Below, piece by piece: positions 11,568-20,691 of a stretch of 64,000 nucleotides of DNA. Under the pieces are notes generated by a model that saw only the letters and a list, made by a program, of their open reading frames with translations, searched no databases and was not told the DNA's origin. How positions within the stretch are numbered: position 1 is the stretch's first letter; every line of letters begins with the position of its first letter. This DNA is from CAIKMD01 sp963803265 (GTDB taxonomy: Bacteria; Pseudomonadota; Alphaproteobacteria; ATCC43930; CGMCC-115725). Where the stretch lies: contig CAWDLZ010000012.1 of the NCBI GenBank assembly GCA_963803265.1, positions 62,001 to 126,000 on the forward strand, given 5' to 3'. Both the position numbers and the translations under genes were made by a program.

Positions 11568-12415
11568 ATGCTGCTCGCTGGTTTGCTGGTCGGCGTGACG
11601 CTGATCGTGCTCGGCATGGTGCTGGGGCCTTTGGCGAAATCCGCCAAGCCACCGCCCGAGCGCGCCGCCTTCGACCGGGCGGTCTTTCGCGACCAATTGA
11701 AGGAGCTGGAGCGCGACGCGGCGCGCGGCGTCATCGGCGCCGAAGAGGCTTCGGCTTCGCGGCTCGAATTGGAGCGCCGCCTGCTTGGCACCGACACGGC
11801 GAAGCAGCGACCCGGGACCGGCGCGCGCAAGCCCGCGCTCGCCGCGGCGCTCGCGCTCGCGATAGCCGCGGCCGCCGGCGGGCTTTATTGGCGCCTCGGC
11901 TCGCCGAGCTTTCCCGACGACCCCTATGCCGCGCGCCAGGCCGAGCGCGACCAGGAAACGGCACGGGAAGCGCAGCTGACGCAGATCAAGACCATGGTCG
12001 CGGGGCTCGCGGAGCGGCTCAAGGCCACGCCCGACGATCTCGCGGGCTGGCTGCAGCTCGGACGCTCCTATGCCGTCCTCGGGCAGCCGGACGATGCGGC
12101 GGCGGCTTTTGCCAAGGCCGAGCGCTTGAAGCCCGACGATCCTGCGATCCTCATGGCCGAGGCCCAGGCGGCGCTGGTCAATCACGCGATCAGCGATCCG
12201 ATTCCCGAGCGACGTGCTCGATCTCTTGCACCGGGTCCAGACGCTCGATCCGAACGAGCCGGCGGCACTCTGGTATTTAGGCCTCAACGCCGCGCAGCAA
12301 GGCAACTTCGCCGAGGCGCGCGAGGATTGGCAGAAGCTTTTGCCCGCGATGCCAGCGGATAGCGATGAGGCACCGGACGGTCGAGGCCGCGCTCGCGGCA
12401 ATCAAGGACCGCTGA
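11568..12415 (+). CDS. ccmI: Cytochrome c biogenesis protein CcmI, two frameshifts
   Basis: CcmI holds apocytochrome c for the heme lyase. The N-terminal membrane part (LLAGLLVGVTLIVLGMVLGP) is followed by the conserved YRDQL-like segment FRDQLKELERDAARGVI, a second membrane span near residues 86-104, and a periplasmic TPR domain (LAGWLQLGRSYAVLGQPDDA). Inserted bases near 12200 and 12375 interrupt the TPR region; with both bridged the protein ends TVEAALAAIKDR at the TGA 12413-12415. The usual ccmG and ccmH genes are not found between ccmF and this gene. Its end abuts the convergent scoB stop. Confidence 0.87.
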
Positions 12416-13054
12416 TCAATTCCCGCTGAACGACGCCTCGGTCTTGGCGCGGATTTCATCGACCGTGACGCCGGGCGCGCGCTCGACCAATCGCATCCCG
12501 GTGCCGCCGTGCTTGTCGATCTCGAACACGCCCAAATCCGTGATCACCAGATCGACGACATGCGAGCCGGTCAAAGGCAGGGTGCAGCGCTTCAGCAGCT
12601 TCGGCCCGTCCTTGGCCGAATGCTCCATGACGACGACGACCTTCTTCACACCGGCGACGAGGTCCATGGCGCCGCCCATGCCCTTCACCACCTTGCCGGG
12701 GATCATCCAATTCGCGAGGTCGCCGTTCTCGGCGACCTGCATCGCGCCGAGGATCGAGAGGTCGATATGGCCGCCGCGGATCATGGCGAAGCTGTCGGTG
12801 CTCGAGAAATAGCTCGTCGTCGGCAGTTCGGTCACGGTCTGCTTGCCGGCATTGATGAGATCGGGATCCTCCTCGCCCTCGTAAGGGAACGGCCCCATGC
12901 CGAGCATGCCATTCTCGCTCTGGAGCTGAACCTGCATGCCCGAGGGAATGTAGTTCGACACCAGCGTCGGAATGCCGATGCCGAGATTGACGTAGAAGCC
13001 GTCGCGCAGCTCCATGGCCGCGCGTGCTGCCATTTCCTCGCGTGTCCAAGCCAT
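12416..13054 (-). CDS. scoB: 3-oxoacid CoA-transferase subunit B
   Basis: Beta subunit of succinyl-CoA:3-ketoacid CoA-transferase, 212 residues. The catalytic glutamate lies in LQSENGMLGMGP, the family's SENG motif, and GNLGIGIPT-like sequence (NLGIGIPTLVSNYI) is near the N-terminus. It exchanges CoA between succinyl-CoA and acetoacetate for ketone body use. It follows scoA on the minus strand by 10 bases, so the two form an operon. Confidence 0.95.
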   Translation of the reverse strand: MAWTREEMAARAAMELRDGFYVNLGIGIPTLVSNYIPSGMQVQLQSENGMLGMGPFPYEGEEDPDLINAGKQTVTELPTTSYFSSTDSFAMIRGGHIDLSILGAMQVAENGDLANWMIPGKVVKGMGGAMDLVAGVKKVVVVMEHSAKDGPKLLKRCTLPLTGSHVVDLVITDLGVFEIDKHGGTGMRLVERAPGVTVDEIRAKTEASFSGN

Positions 13055-13064
13055 AATGACTCTC

Positions 13065-13769
13065 CTAATTTCTTTTCCGAACCGTGCGGACCTCGATCCG
13101 CTTTTGCGGATTTGCGATCTCCACGATCCGGTGGACGTAAATTCCCGGCGTCATGATCTGGTCGGGCTCGATCTGGCCGGGCTCGACCAGATGCTCGACC
13201 TCGGCCACGGTCACCTTGCCCGCCGTCGCCATCACCGGATTGAAATTGCGCGCGGTCTTGCGATAGATGAGGTTGCCCTCGGTATCGCCCTTCCAGGCAT
13301 GGACGATCGCCACGTCGGCGACGATGCCGCGCTCCATCACGTAATGCTCGCCGTCGAATTCATGGGTCTCCTTGCCCTCGGCGATGATCGTGCCATAGCC
13401 GGTCTTGGTGTAGAAGGCGGGAATGCCGGCGCCGCCGGCGCGGATGCGCTCGGCCAGCGTGCCCTGCGGATTGAACTCGAGCGCGAGCTTGCCGTCGAGA
13501 TAGAGCTGGGCGAAGAGCTTGTTCTCGCCGACATAGGACGAGATCATCTTCCTGATCTGTCCGGTCTCGAGGAGCAAGCCGAGGCCGGCGCCGTCGATAC
13601 CGGCATTGTTGGAAACGACGGTGAGGTTCTTCGTCCCGGCCTGACGGATCGCCGCGATCAGCGCGTCGGGCACGCCGCACAGGCCGAACCCGCCCGACAT
13701 CAGCACCATGCCATCGTGGAGGATGCCTTCTAGCGCCGCCTCGGCGCTCGGATAGACCTTGTTCGCCAT
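13065..13769 (-). CDS. scoA: 3-oxoacid CoA-transferase subunit A
   Basis: Alpha subunit of the same CoA-transferase, 234 residues. It starts MANKVYPSAEAALEGI and shows the glycine-rich GGFGLCGVPDALIAAI CoA-binding segment and the SNNAGIDGAGLG motif. Alpha is first in the operon and beta second, as in most Proteobacteria. Upstream is a 56-base gap to phhB. Confidence 0.95.
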   Translation of the reverse strand: MANKVYPSAEAALEGILHDGMVLMSGGFGLCGVPDALIAAIRQAGTKNLTVVSNNAGIDGAGLGLLLETGQIRKMISSYVGENKLFAQLYLDGKLALEFNPQGTLAERIRAGGAGIPAFYTKTGYGTIIAEGKETHEFDGEHYVMERGIVADVAIVHAWKGDTEGNLIYRKTARNFNPVMATAGKVTVAEVEHLVEPGQIEPDQIMTPGIYVHRIVEIANPQKRIEVRTVRKRN

Positions 13770-13825
13770 GCCGCTTCGCTCCCTCTATCGCCGGTCAAGA
13801 CATAACACGGCGCTCGCGCCGCCAG

Positions 13826-14131
13826 CTAGGTCTTGTCCCGCGCCGGCGCGATCTCGTCGATGGCATGGGCCAGCTTGATGTCGCGCTCGGTCAAGCCCTC
13901 GACGTCATGGGTCGAGAGCACGATCTCGACCCGGTTGTAGACGTTGAACCATTCGGGATGGTGGTCCATCTTCTCGGCGTAGAGAGCGACCTGAGACATG
14001 AAGCCCCAAGCCTCGCCGAAAGTGCCGAAATGAAACACCTTGCGGATGGCGTCGCGGTCCTCGACCTCGGCCCAGCCCCTCAGTTCCTGGACGGCCGCTT
14101 TGCGCGCCGCCCCGACCAGCTTTTCGACCAT
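13826..14131 (-). CDS. phhB: Pterin-4-alpha-carbinolamine dehydratase
   Basis: A 101-residue enzyme of the PCD/DCoH fold that dehydrates 4a-hydroxytetrahydrobiopterin, recycling the pterin cofactor of aromatic amino acid hydroxylases. The active-site signature is visible as AEKMDHHPEWFNVYNRVEIVL, with the histidine pair and the later STHDVEGLTERDI. No phenylalanine hydroxylase gene is in this window, so a housekeeping pterin or molybdopterin-related role is also possible. Confidence 0.93.
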   Translation of the reverse strand: MVEKLVGAARKAAVQELRGWAEVEDRDAIRKVFHFGTFGEAWGFMSQVALYAEKMDHHPEWFNVYNRVEIVLSTHDVEGLTERDIKLAHAIDEIAPARDKT

Positions 14132-14151
14132 CTCACGCCTCCTTTCCTGCC

Positions 14152-14541
14152 ATGACCCTGTTGCCGCCTTCGCTCGCCGATCTCGATACGATGGCGCAAA
14201 AAGCGCTCGCCGCCATTCCCGAGGAATTGAAACGCCATGTCGGCGCGGTCGTCATCCGCGTCGAGGAGTTCCCCGACGAGGACACCGAGGAGGAGATGGA
14301 CCTGGAGAGCCCGTTCGACCTCCTGGGCCTCTATCGCGGCGTGGCCTTGCCGCGCCAGAGCGTATCAAGTCCGCGCCCCGGGATCGACATGATCTTTCTC
14401 TACCGCCGGCCGTTGCTCGATTACTGGTGCGAGACCGGAAACGACCTCTACGAGGTGGTCCGCCACGTGCTGATTCACGAGATCGGCCATCATTTCGGCT
14501 TTTCCGACGAGGATATGGAGCGAATCGAGGAGCAGGCCTAA
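14152..14541 (+). CDS. Zincin-like metallopeptidase family protein (PF06262 type)
   Basis: A 129-residue protein with the zinc-binding HEIGHHFG motif near residue 108 (HExxH plus glycine and a downstream SDEDMERIEE segment). The N-terminal half is acidic (EEFPDEDTEEEMDLESP), which is characteristic of this small minimal metallopeptidase family. Substrate unknown. It is divergent from phhB with 20 bases between starts and overlaps the end of the convergent uracil-DNA-glycosylase-like gene. Confidence 0.85.
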   Translation: MTLLPPSLADLDTMAQKALAAIPEELKRHVGAVVIRVEEFPDEDTEEEMDLESPFDLLGLYRGVALPRQSVSSPRPGIDMIFLYRRPLLDYWCETGNDLYEVVRHVLIHEIGHHFGFSDEDMERIEEQA

Positions 14542-15125
14542 ACCAGCGCCCGCACCCGCCGCTTCGCCTCGGGCAGGAGTTCCTCGGCAAACCACGGGTT
14601 CCGCGCCTCGAAATTGATCGTGCGCCAGCTCGGATGCGGCAGCGGGAGAAATCGCGGCAGATAGTCGCGCCAAGCGGCGACCGTCGCGGTCATGCGGTCG
14701 CGGGCGGCCGCGCCCAGATAATAATCGATCGCATAGGAGCCGGCCAGCACCGTCAGTTCGAGCTTGGGCAACTCCGCGAGCAGGCGCGCGTGCCAGAGCG
14801 GCGCGCATTCCGGCCGCGGCGGCCGGTCGCCGCCCCGCTCCTCGCGGCCGGGATAGCAGAACCCCATCGGCAAGATGGCGACCTTTGCCTCGTCATAGAA
14901 CGCGGCGCGGTCGAGGCCGAGCCACAATCGCAAACGGTCGCCGCTGCGGTCGTTGAAGGAGAGGCCGGTCTCATGCACCTTCGTCCCCGGCGCCTGGCTG
15001 ACGATCAGGAGGCGCGCCGAGGCACGCCCGCGCAGAACGGGCCTCGCGCCGAGCGGCAAGTGCCCGGCGCAGACCGTGCAGCGCCGGATCTCGGCGAGCA
15101 GAAGATCGAGCGATTTCTGTGCCAT
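14538..15125 (-). CDS. Uracil-DNA glycosylase family protein
   Basis: A 195-residue single-domain member of the UDG superfamily. The N-terminal cysteine pair (IRRCTVCAGHLPLG) recalls Fe-S-type family 4/5 enzymes, but further cysteines are few. The motif region LLIVSQAPGTKVHETGLSF corresponds to motif 1 (GxAPG type), and LPHPSWRT to the C-terminal motif 2. Its exact glycosylase activity cannot be read from sequence; related short proteins are often of unproven function. Confidence 0.82.
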   Translation of the reverse strand: MAQKSLDLLLAEIRRCTVCAGHLPLGARPVLRGRASARLLIVSQAPGTKVHETGLSFNDRSGDRLRLWLGLDRAAFYDEAKVAILPMGFCYPGREERGGDRPPRPECAPLWHARLLAELPKLELTVLAGSYAIDYYLGAAARDRMTATVAAWRDYLPRFLPLPHPSWRTINFEARNPWFAEELLPEAKRRVRALV

Positions 15126-15177
15126 CGCGCCGGGTTCTAGCTATGATGCGCCGCCAAGAAAAGCGAAGGATTGCGCC

Positions 15178-16206
15178 ATGAAGAAGATCGACATTTTTCC
15201 GCACATCTTCCCGAGGAGTTATTTCGACAAGATGGTCGAAATCATTCCCTCGAAGGACACGATCCGGCGCTGGACGCATATCCCCGTGCTCTACGAGCTC
15301 GACCGGCGCCTTGAGATGATGGAGGAATTCGGCCCGGACTATCAGCAGATCCTCACCCTCTCGATGCCGGCCATCGAATACGTGGCGCCAGCGGACAAAT
15401 CGCCCGATCTCGCCAAGCTCGCCAATGACGGCATGGCCGAGATCGTCGCCTTGCATCCGAAGCGGTTTCCCGCCTTCGTCGCCTCGGTGCCGATGAACAA
15501 CGTCAAGGCGACGCTTACGGAAATCACCCGCGCGGTGGAAAAGCTCGGCGCGCGCGGCATCCAGATCTTCACCAACGTCAATGGCAGGCCGCTCGACGAC
15601 CCCGAATTCGCGCCCATTTTCGAGCAGATGCACGGCTACGATCTGCCGGTGTGGATGCACCCGACGCGGCCACAGAAATTCGCCGACTATGCGACCGAGA
15701 CCAGCTCGAAATACGACATCTGGTGGGTGTTCGGCTGGCCTTACGAGACGAGCGCCGCGATGGCGCGCATGGTGTTCGCGGGTTTCTTCGACCGCTGGCC
15801 CGATCTCAAGGTCATCACCCATCATCTCGGCGCGATGGTGCCGTTCCTCGACGCGCGCGTGGGCCTCGGCCTCGACCAGCTCGGATCGCGCGAGGGCGCC
15901 GAGGAAAGCTACGCTAAGATCATCGAAGCCATGAAAAAGAAAGGCCGCCGCCCCGTCGATTATTTCCGCATGTTCTATGCCGACACGGCGATCAATGGCT
16001 CGGCCTCGGGGACGCGCTGCGGCATCGATTTCTTCGGCTCCGAGCACGTCCTCTTCGGCACCGACTGCCCGTTCGATCCGCAGGGCGGACCGCTCTTCAT
16101 CCGCGACATCATCAAGATGCTGGACCGGCTCGGCCTGCCCGACAAGGACCTCGAGAAGATCTACGAGGGCAACGCGAGGAAATTGCTTAGGATGAAGGGC
16201 GAGTAA
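15178..16206 (+). CDS. Amidohydrolase family protein (ACMSD-type, PF04909)
   Basis: A TIM-barrel metal-dependent hydrolase/decarboxylase of 342 residues. Family motifs include VWMHPTRP, ITHHLGAMVPF and the terminal GTDCPFDPQGG aspartate. The usual N-terminal metal motif HxH appears as DIFPHIFP, so the first histidine is replaced by phenylalanine. Related enzymes are aminocarboxymuconate-semialdehyde and resorcylate decarboxylases; the substrate here is not known. The next gene converges with five bases between stops. Confidence 0.8.
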   Translation: MKKIDIFPHIFPRSYFDKMVEIIPSKDTIRRWTHIPVLYELDRRLEMMEEFGPDYQQILTLSMPAIEYVAPADKSPDLAKLANDGMAEIVALHPKRFPAFVASVPMNNVKATLTEITRAVEKLGARGIQIFTNVNGRPLDDPEFAPIFEQMHGYDLPVWMHPTRPQKFADYATETSSKYDIWWVFGWPYETSAAMARMVFAGFFDRWPDLKVITHHLGAMVPFLDARVGLGLDQLGSREGAEESYAKIIEAMKKKGRRPVDYFRMFYADTAINGSASGTRCGIDFFGSEHVLFGTDCPFDPQGGPLFIRDIIKMLDRLGLPDKDLEKIYEGNARKLLRMKGE

Positions 16207-16210
16207 TCCG

Positions 16211-18271
16211 CTACCGCAAGATCGCCGCGATATTCCCGCCATCGACGGTGGTGACACCGGCCGTGGTCTTGAGCGCCAGCGCCTGGTGCAGGAAGGCTTG
16301 CGCGACGTCCTCGGCGGTGACTTCGCACCCCAAGAGATTGCCGCTCATGTAGTCGCGCTCGGTCAGCCCGCGCGCCTTGGCGCGCTCGGCGATCATCTCA
16401 GGGGTAAGTAAGCCGCCGCGCACCCGGTCGGCGTTCACCGCATTGGCCCTGATCCCGTCCCTGCCGTAATCGAGCGCGTATTGGCGCGAGAGAAACAGCG
16501 TCGCGGCCTTCGGTGCACCGTAAGGCCCGAAATCGGGGCCGGGATTGATCGCCTGTTTCGAGGCGTTGAAGAGGAGGCACCCGCCCGTGCCTTGGGCCAG
16601 CATGATCCTGACGGCCGCTTGCGCGACGCGCTGATGCGCGAAGAAATTCAGCTCGAAGCTCTGCCGCAGGATCGCCTCCTCGACCTCGCCGATACGGCCC
16701 TGCCAGGCCCGGCCGGCGTTCGAAATGAGGATATCGAGCCCGCCGAATTGCGCGGCCACGGCGGCGAAGGCGGCGGCGACGGCTTGCCCGTCGGTCACGT
16801 CGCAGGCGAGGCCCAAGGCATCGCGGCCGAGCGCTTTCGCTGCGGCGCGCGCCGCATCGCCATCGAGATCGAGCACGGCGACCTCGGCGCCGTTATCGTG
16901 GAACAGCCGCGCGCAGGCCGCGCCAATCGCGCCGGCGCCGCCGGTCACGGCGACGATTTGGCCGCATAGCGGCGGGCGAGGCGCCGCGCCCAGCTTGGCC
17001 TGCTCCAGCGACCAGTATTCCATGGCAAAGAGATCGCGCTCGGACAAAGCCTCAAAGCGCCCCACCGCCTCGGCATCGGTGATGGTGAGGATCGCGCTTT
17101 CGGCGATGTCGGCGGCGATGCGGGCGTCTCGTTTGGCCGTTCCCATGCCGAAGAGGCCAAGCCCGGGAATGAGAGCGACACGCGGAAGGGGATCGAGCTC
17201 GCGCTTCGGCGGGTCGAGGCCGGCGTTATTGCGCGTGAAATAACTGCGATATTCGGCAACGAACCGATCCGCCGCGCTCCTGACCGCGATCCTAAAGCCG
17301 GGGAGATTCGCGGCTTCGGGCGCGGGGCAAATCAGCGGCAGGTTCTTGGTGCGGATGACGTGATCGGGCGTGACCACGCCTTCTCCGGCATAGCGCGCCA
17401 GCTCGGCGCCGTTGACGTAGTCGAGAATTTCCGGGCTGGCGCGGAAATCGAGCACCAGCCGGCGCCACGCGCCCGCGACGGCGGCGTCCTTATCGCTGCA
17501 CGCGCCGCGCAGGATCGGCGCCACCTCGGCGATTCCGGCGAGCCGCGCCGGGAGCCTGGCCGGAACGAAGACCGGCTTGCGGCCGCGGTTCAGGCGCTCC
17601 TCGGCGCAGGTGACCGACGCGACCATGCGCTCGTAAGATTCGCGCGCGGTCGCGCCGAAGGTGAAAATGCCGTGCTTCAGGAGGACGAGGCCCTCGACCG
17701 ACGGGTTTGTTTCGTAGACCTCGATCGCCGCCTTGGCGAGAGCGAGACCCGGCATGGCATAGCGCACGATCCCGAGGCGCGGCCCGAAGACCTCGGCGCA
17801 GAGTGCTTCGGCATCGGGCTGATCGGCGATGCTGAGGACCGCGCTCGAATGGGTGTGATCGACGAATTTATGCGGCAGGAAGGCATGAAGCAGCATCTCG
17901 ACCGAGGGATCGGGCGCCCTGGGATCGAGCAGGTTCGCGCGGAGATAGGTGACCATGTCCGCGTCGGAAAGCCGGTCGCGCCGGCGCAGCGCCAGGATCG
18001 GCGCGAGCCGCACCGCGGGCAAATCGGCCGGCTCGATTTCGGCCAAGTCGCGGCCGCTGCCCTTGACGTAGAGGACCTCGTGCCTCTCGCCCGCCAAATC
18101 CTTGGCCGTGGCCTTGACCGAGGTGTTGCCACCGCCATGGAGGACGAGCCGCTTGTCCTGGCCCAGGAGCCGCGAGCTATAGACGCGCAACGCCAGATCG
18201 CGGCCGATGCCTTGCTCGGCGTAGCGCGCGGCCAGCGCTTCGGCTTCGCCGTCCTGCCAGCGGCTTTTCAT
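16211..18271 (-). CDS. Bifunctional class II aldolase / short-chain dehydrogenase
   Basis: A fusion of about 686 residues. Residues about 20-270 form a class II aldolase domain (LVLHGGGNTSVK, VDHTHSSAVLS with zinc histidines, GLVLLKHGIFTFG). Residues about 430-686 form an SDR domain with the Rossmann motif VTGGAGAIGAACARLF, ILISNAG and catalytic FGPYGAPKAAT (YxxxK). This architecture is typical of RhaD-type bifunctional enzymes that cleave and oxidise deoxy-sugar phosphates or lactaldehyde. The start at 18271 (MKSRWQDGEAEALAARYAEQ) matches the family. The sugar substrate is not determinable, and no sugar kinase or isomerase is adjacent. Confidence 0.85.
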   Translation of the reverse strand: MKSRWQDGEAEALAARYAEQGIGRDLALRVYSSRLLGQDKRLVLHGGGNTSVKATAKDLAGERHEVLYVKGSGRDLAEIEPADLPAVRLAPILALRRRDRLSDADMVTYLRANLLDPRAPDPSVEMLLHAFLPHKFVDHTHSSAVLSIADQPDAEALCAEVFGPRLGIVRYAMPGLALAKAAIEVYETNPSVEGLVLLKHGIFTFGATARESYERMVASVTCAEERLNRGRKPVFVPARLPARLAGIAEVAPILRGACSDKDAAVAGAWRRLVLDFRASPEILDYVNGAELARYAGEGVVTPDHVIRTKNLPLICPAPEAANLPGFRIAVRSAADRFVAEYRSYFTRNNAGLDPPKRELDPLPRVALIPGLGLFGMGTAKRDARIAADIAESAILTITDAEAVGRFEALSERDLFAMEYWSLEQAKLGAAPRPPLCGQIVAVTGGAGAIGAACARLFHDNGAEVAVLDLDGDAARAAAKALGRDALGLACDVTDGQAVAAAFAAVAAQFGGLDILISNAGRAWQGRIGEVEEAILRQSFELNFFAHQRVAQAAVRIMLAQGTGGCLLFNASKQAINPGPDFGPYGAPKAATLFLSRQYALDYGRDGIRANAVNADRVRGGLLTPEMIAERAKARGLTERDYMSGNLLGCEVTAEDVAQAFLHQALALKTTAGVTTVDGGNIAAILR

Positions 18272-18281
18272 AGCCTCTCTA

Positions 18282-19130
18282 TTAACGGTAATCGAGGCCG
18301 ATATCGAGGATCTGGGCGCTGTGGGTGAGCCAGCCCAGCGACAGGAGATCGACGCCGGTGGCGGCAATGGCGGGGGCGGTTTGCGGCGTGATCCCGCCCG
18401 AGGCTTCGGTGACCGCTCGGCCGCGCACCATCGCAACCGCGCGGCGCAGCTCGTCGACGCCCATGTTGTCCAACAGGATGGCGTCGACGCCCGCCGCCAG
18501 CCCTTCCTCGATCTGGCCGAGGTTGTCGACCTCGAGCTCGATCTTGACGAGATGGCCTATGCAAGCGCGGGCGCGAGTCACCGCCGTTGCGATGCCGCCC
18601 GACGCGGCGATGTGGTTGTCCTTGATGAGGACGGCGTCGTCGAGGCCGAAGCGGTGATTGAAGCCGCCGCCGACGCGGACCGCGTATTTCTGTATCATGC
18701 GCAAGCCGGGCAGCGTCTTGCGCGTGCACACGACTTGCGCCTTGGTGCCGCGGACCTGCTCGACGATGGCGGCCGTCGCCGAGGCGATGCCGCTCAAGTG
18801 ACAAAGGAAATTCAGCGCCACGCGCTCGGCGCTGAGAATGCCGCGCGCCGGACCGGCGATTGTGGCGATGGTATCGCCCGGCTCGAGCTTGGCTCCATCC
18901 GGCTTTTCGATCTCAACGGCGATCGCCGGATCGACCAGTTGAAACGCCAGGATCGCCAGGTCGAGCCCCGCCACGATGCCGGCTTTTCTTGCGACTAACG
19001 CGGTTTTGGCGATCGCGGCGGGCGGAATGATCGCGTCGGTGGTGATGTCGCCCGCGCGGCCCAAATCTTCCAGCAAGGCCGCGCGAACCTGACCCTCGAT
19101 CATGATCCGCGGCAGCGGCGGGACGCGCAT
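18282..19130 (-). CDS. nadC: Nicotinate-nucleotide pyrophosphorylase (carboxylating)
   Basis: Quinolinate phosphoribosyltransferase, 282 residues, making nicotinate mononucleotide from quinolinate and PRPP. Conserved segments are EDLGRAGDITTDAI, HLSGIASATA, TRKTLPGLR, GGGFNHRFGLDDAVLIKDNH and EVDNLGQ. It is the last gene of nadA-nadB-nadC on the minus strand, three bases after the nadB stop. Confidence 0.96.
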   Translation of the reverse strand: MRVPPLPRIMIEGQVRAALLEDLGRAGDITTDAIIPPAAIAKTALVARKAGIVAGLDLAILAFQLVDPAIAVEIEKPDGAKLEPGDTIATIAGPARGILSAERVALNFLCHLSGIASATAAIVEQVRGTKAQVVCTRKTLPGLRMIQKYAVRVGGGFNHRFGLDDAVLIKDNHIAASGGIATAVTRARACIGHLVKIELEVDNLGQIEEGLAAGVDAILLDNMGVDELRRAVAMVRGRAVTEASGGITPQTAPAIAATGVDLLSLGWLTHSAQILDIGLDYR

Positions 19131-19133
19131 GGC

Positions 19134-20682
19134 TCAGCCGGGGATGGCGCGCACGGCGGACGCGCCGAGGTGGCGAGCCACCGCCTGGGCGTCGGCGAGA
19201 TGCAGGATCCGCCGCGAGGCCTGCGGCGCGGCGGCGGCGGGAAAATCGCTGCGCCAATGCCCGCCGCGGCTCTCGCTGCGCGCCAATGCGGCCGCTGCGA
19301 CGAGCAGCCCCACGGTCGCGGGATCGGAGGCCGGGCCGCCGCTCTCGGCCAGCGCCGCCAGCGCGGCGATTGCTTGGGCGAGCGAGTCCCGGTCGCGCAC
19401 GATGCCGACCTTTTCTGCCATGATCTTCCGCACGGCGCTGGCATCGGGCGCTTGCGGCACGGCAACTGGCGGCAGCGGACGCGGCGTGCCGGCCGGCGTG
19501 CCGAGAACGCTGTCCGCGACCCAGCGCGCGCACACCGCTGCCTCGAGCAGCGAGTTGCTGGCCAGGCGGTTGGCGCCGTGGAGCCCGGTGGCGGCAGCCT
19601 CGCCGCAGGCCCAGAGACCCGCGACCGAGCTGCGCCCGGCATGATCGACCGCGATTCCACCCATGTGATAGTGAGCCGCCGGCCGCACCGGGATGGGCGC
19701 TGTCGCGGGATCGATTCCGGCTTCGCGGCAGGCCGCCGTGATGCCCGGGAAGCGCTCGGCGAAGCCAGCCCCCAGCGCGACGCGGGCGTCGAGGAAAACG
19801 CGATGCCCTGCCGCGATATGGCGCCAGACGGCGCGCGAAACCACGTCGCGCGGCTCGAGCTCGGCGCGGCCTTCGCCGGCCATGAAGCGCGTGCCGGCCT
19901 CGTCGATGAGGATCGCGCCCTCGCCGCGCACCGCCTCGCTGATCAAGGGCATCGGGTCGAGACCGACATCGAGCGCGGTGGGATGGAATTGGACGAACTC
20001 CATATCCGCGAAGGCGGCGCCGGCATGCGCGGCGAGCGCCAGGCCGTGCCCGATGGAGCCGCGCGGATTGGTCGTATGGCGGTAGAGATAGCCGATGCCG
20101 CCGGTAGCGATGACGACGCGGTCGGTCGCCAGCGGCAACGGCCCGTCCGGTCCGATCGCCAGCACGCCTGCCACCGCGCCATCGCGCAGGACAAGGCGGC
20201 GCGCCTCGGTTTCTTCCAGCACCCGGATCGACGGAGCGCGGCGGACGGCTTCGATCACCGCGTTCAGGATCGCGCGCCCGGTGCCATCGCCGGCGGCGTG
20301 AACGATGCGGTGGCGGCCATGCGCCGCCTCTAAGCCGAGGGCGAAACTGCCATCCCCGGCCCGATCGAAGGAGACGCCGAGCCCGGCAAGCTCGCCGATC
20401 ACGCTCGCGGCCTCGGCGGTGATTTGAGCGACCACGGCGGGATCGCACAGCCCGCCGCCCGCCGCGATGGTGTCGGCGGCGTGAAAGCGCGGATCGTCGT
20501 CGCTGCCCATGGCCGCCGCGACTCCGCCCTGGGCCGCGCCGCTGGCGGCATCGGCGCCGAGGCGGAACTTCGAGAGCCACCACCACCGGCGCGGGCGCGA
20601 GATGAAGCGCGGTGACGAGGCCGGCAAGCCCGGCCCCGATAATCACCGGTCTGCCGGCGAGAGCATCGAGACGCCGATCCAT
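19134..20682 (-). CDS. nadB: L-aspartate oxidase, one frameshift
   Basis: FAD enzyme oxidising L-aspartate to iminoaspartate. The N-terminus (GRPVIIGAGLAGLVTALHL) has the dinucleotide-binding GxGxxG. A single extra G in the GTG repeat near 20578 shifts the frame within VVVLSKFRLGADAAS; the next frame then carries the rest: AAQGGVAAAMG, HTTNPRGSIGHGLALAA, the catalytic RPAAHYHMGGI and LHGANRLASNSLLEA. With the shift bridged the protein has about 516 residues, the normal length. It lies between nadA (9 bases) and nadC (3 bases). Confidence 0.92.
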
Positions 20683-20691
20683 CGCCCGCTC

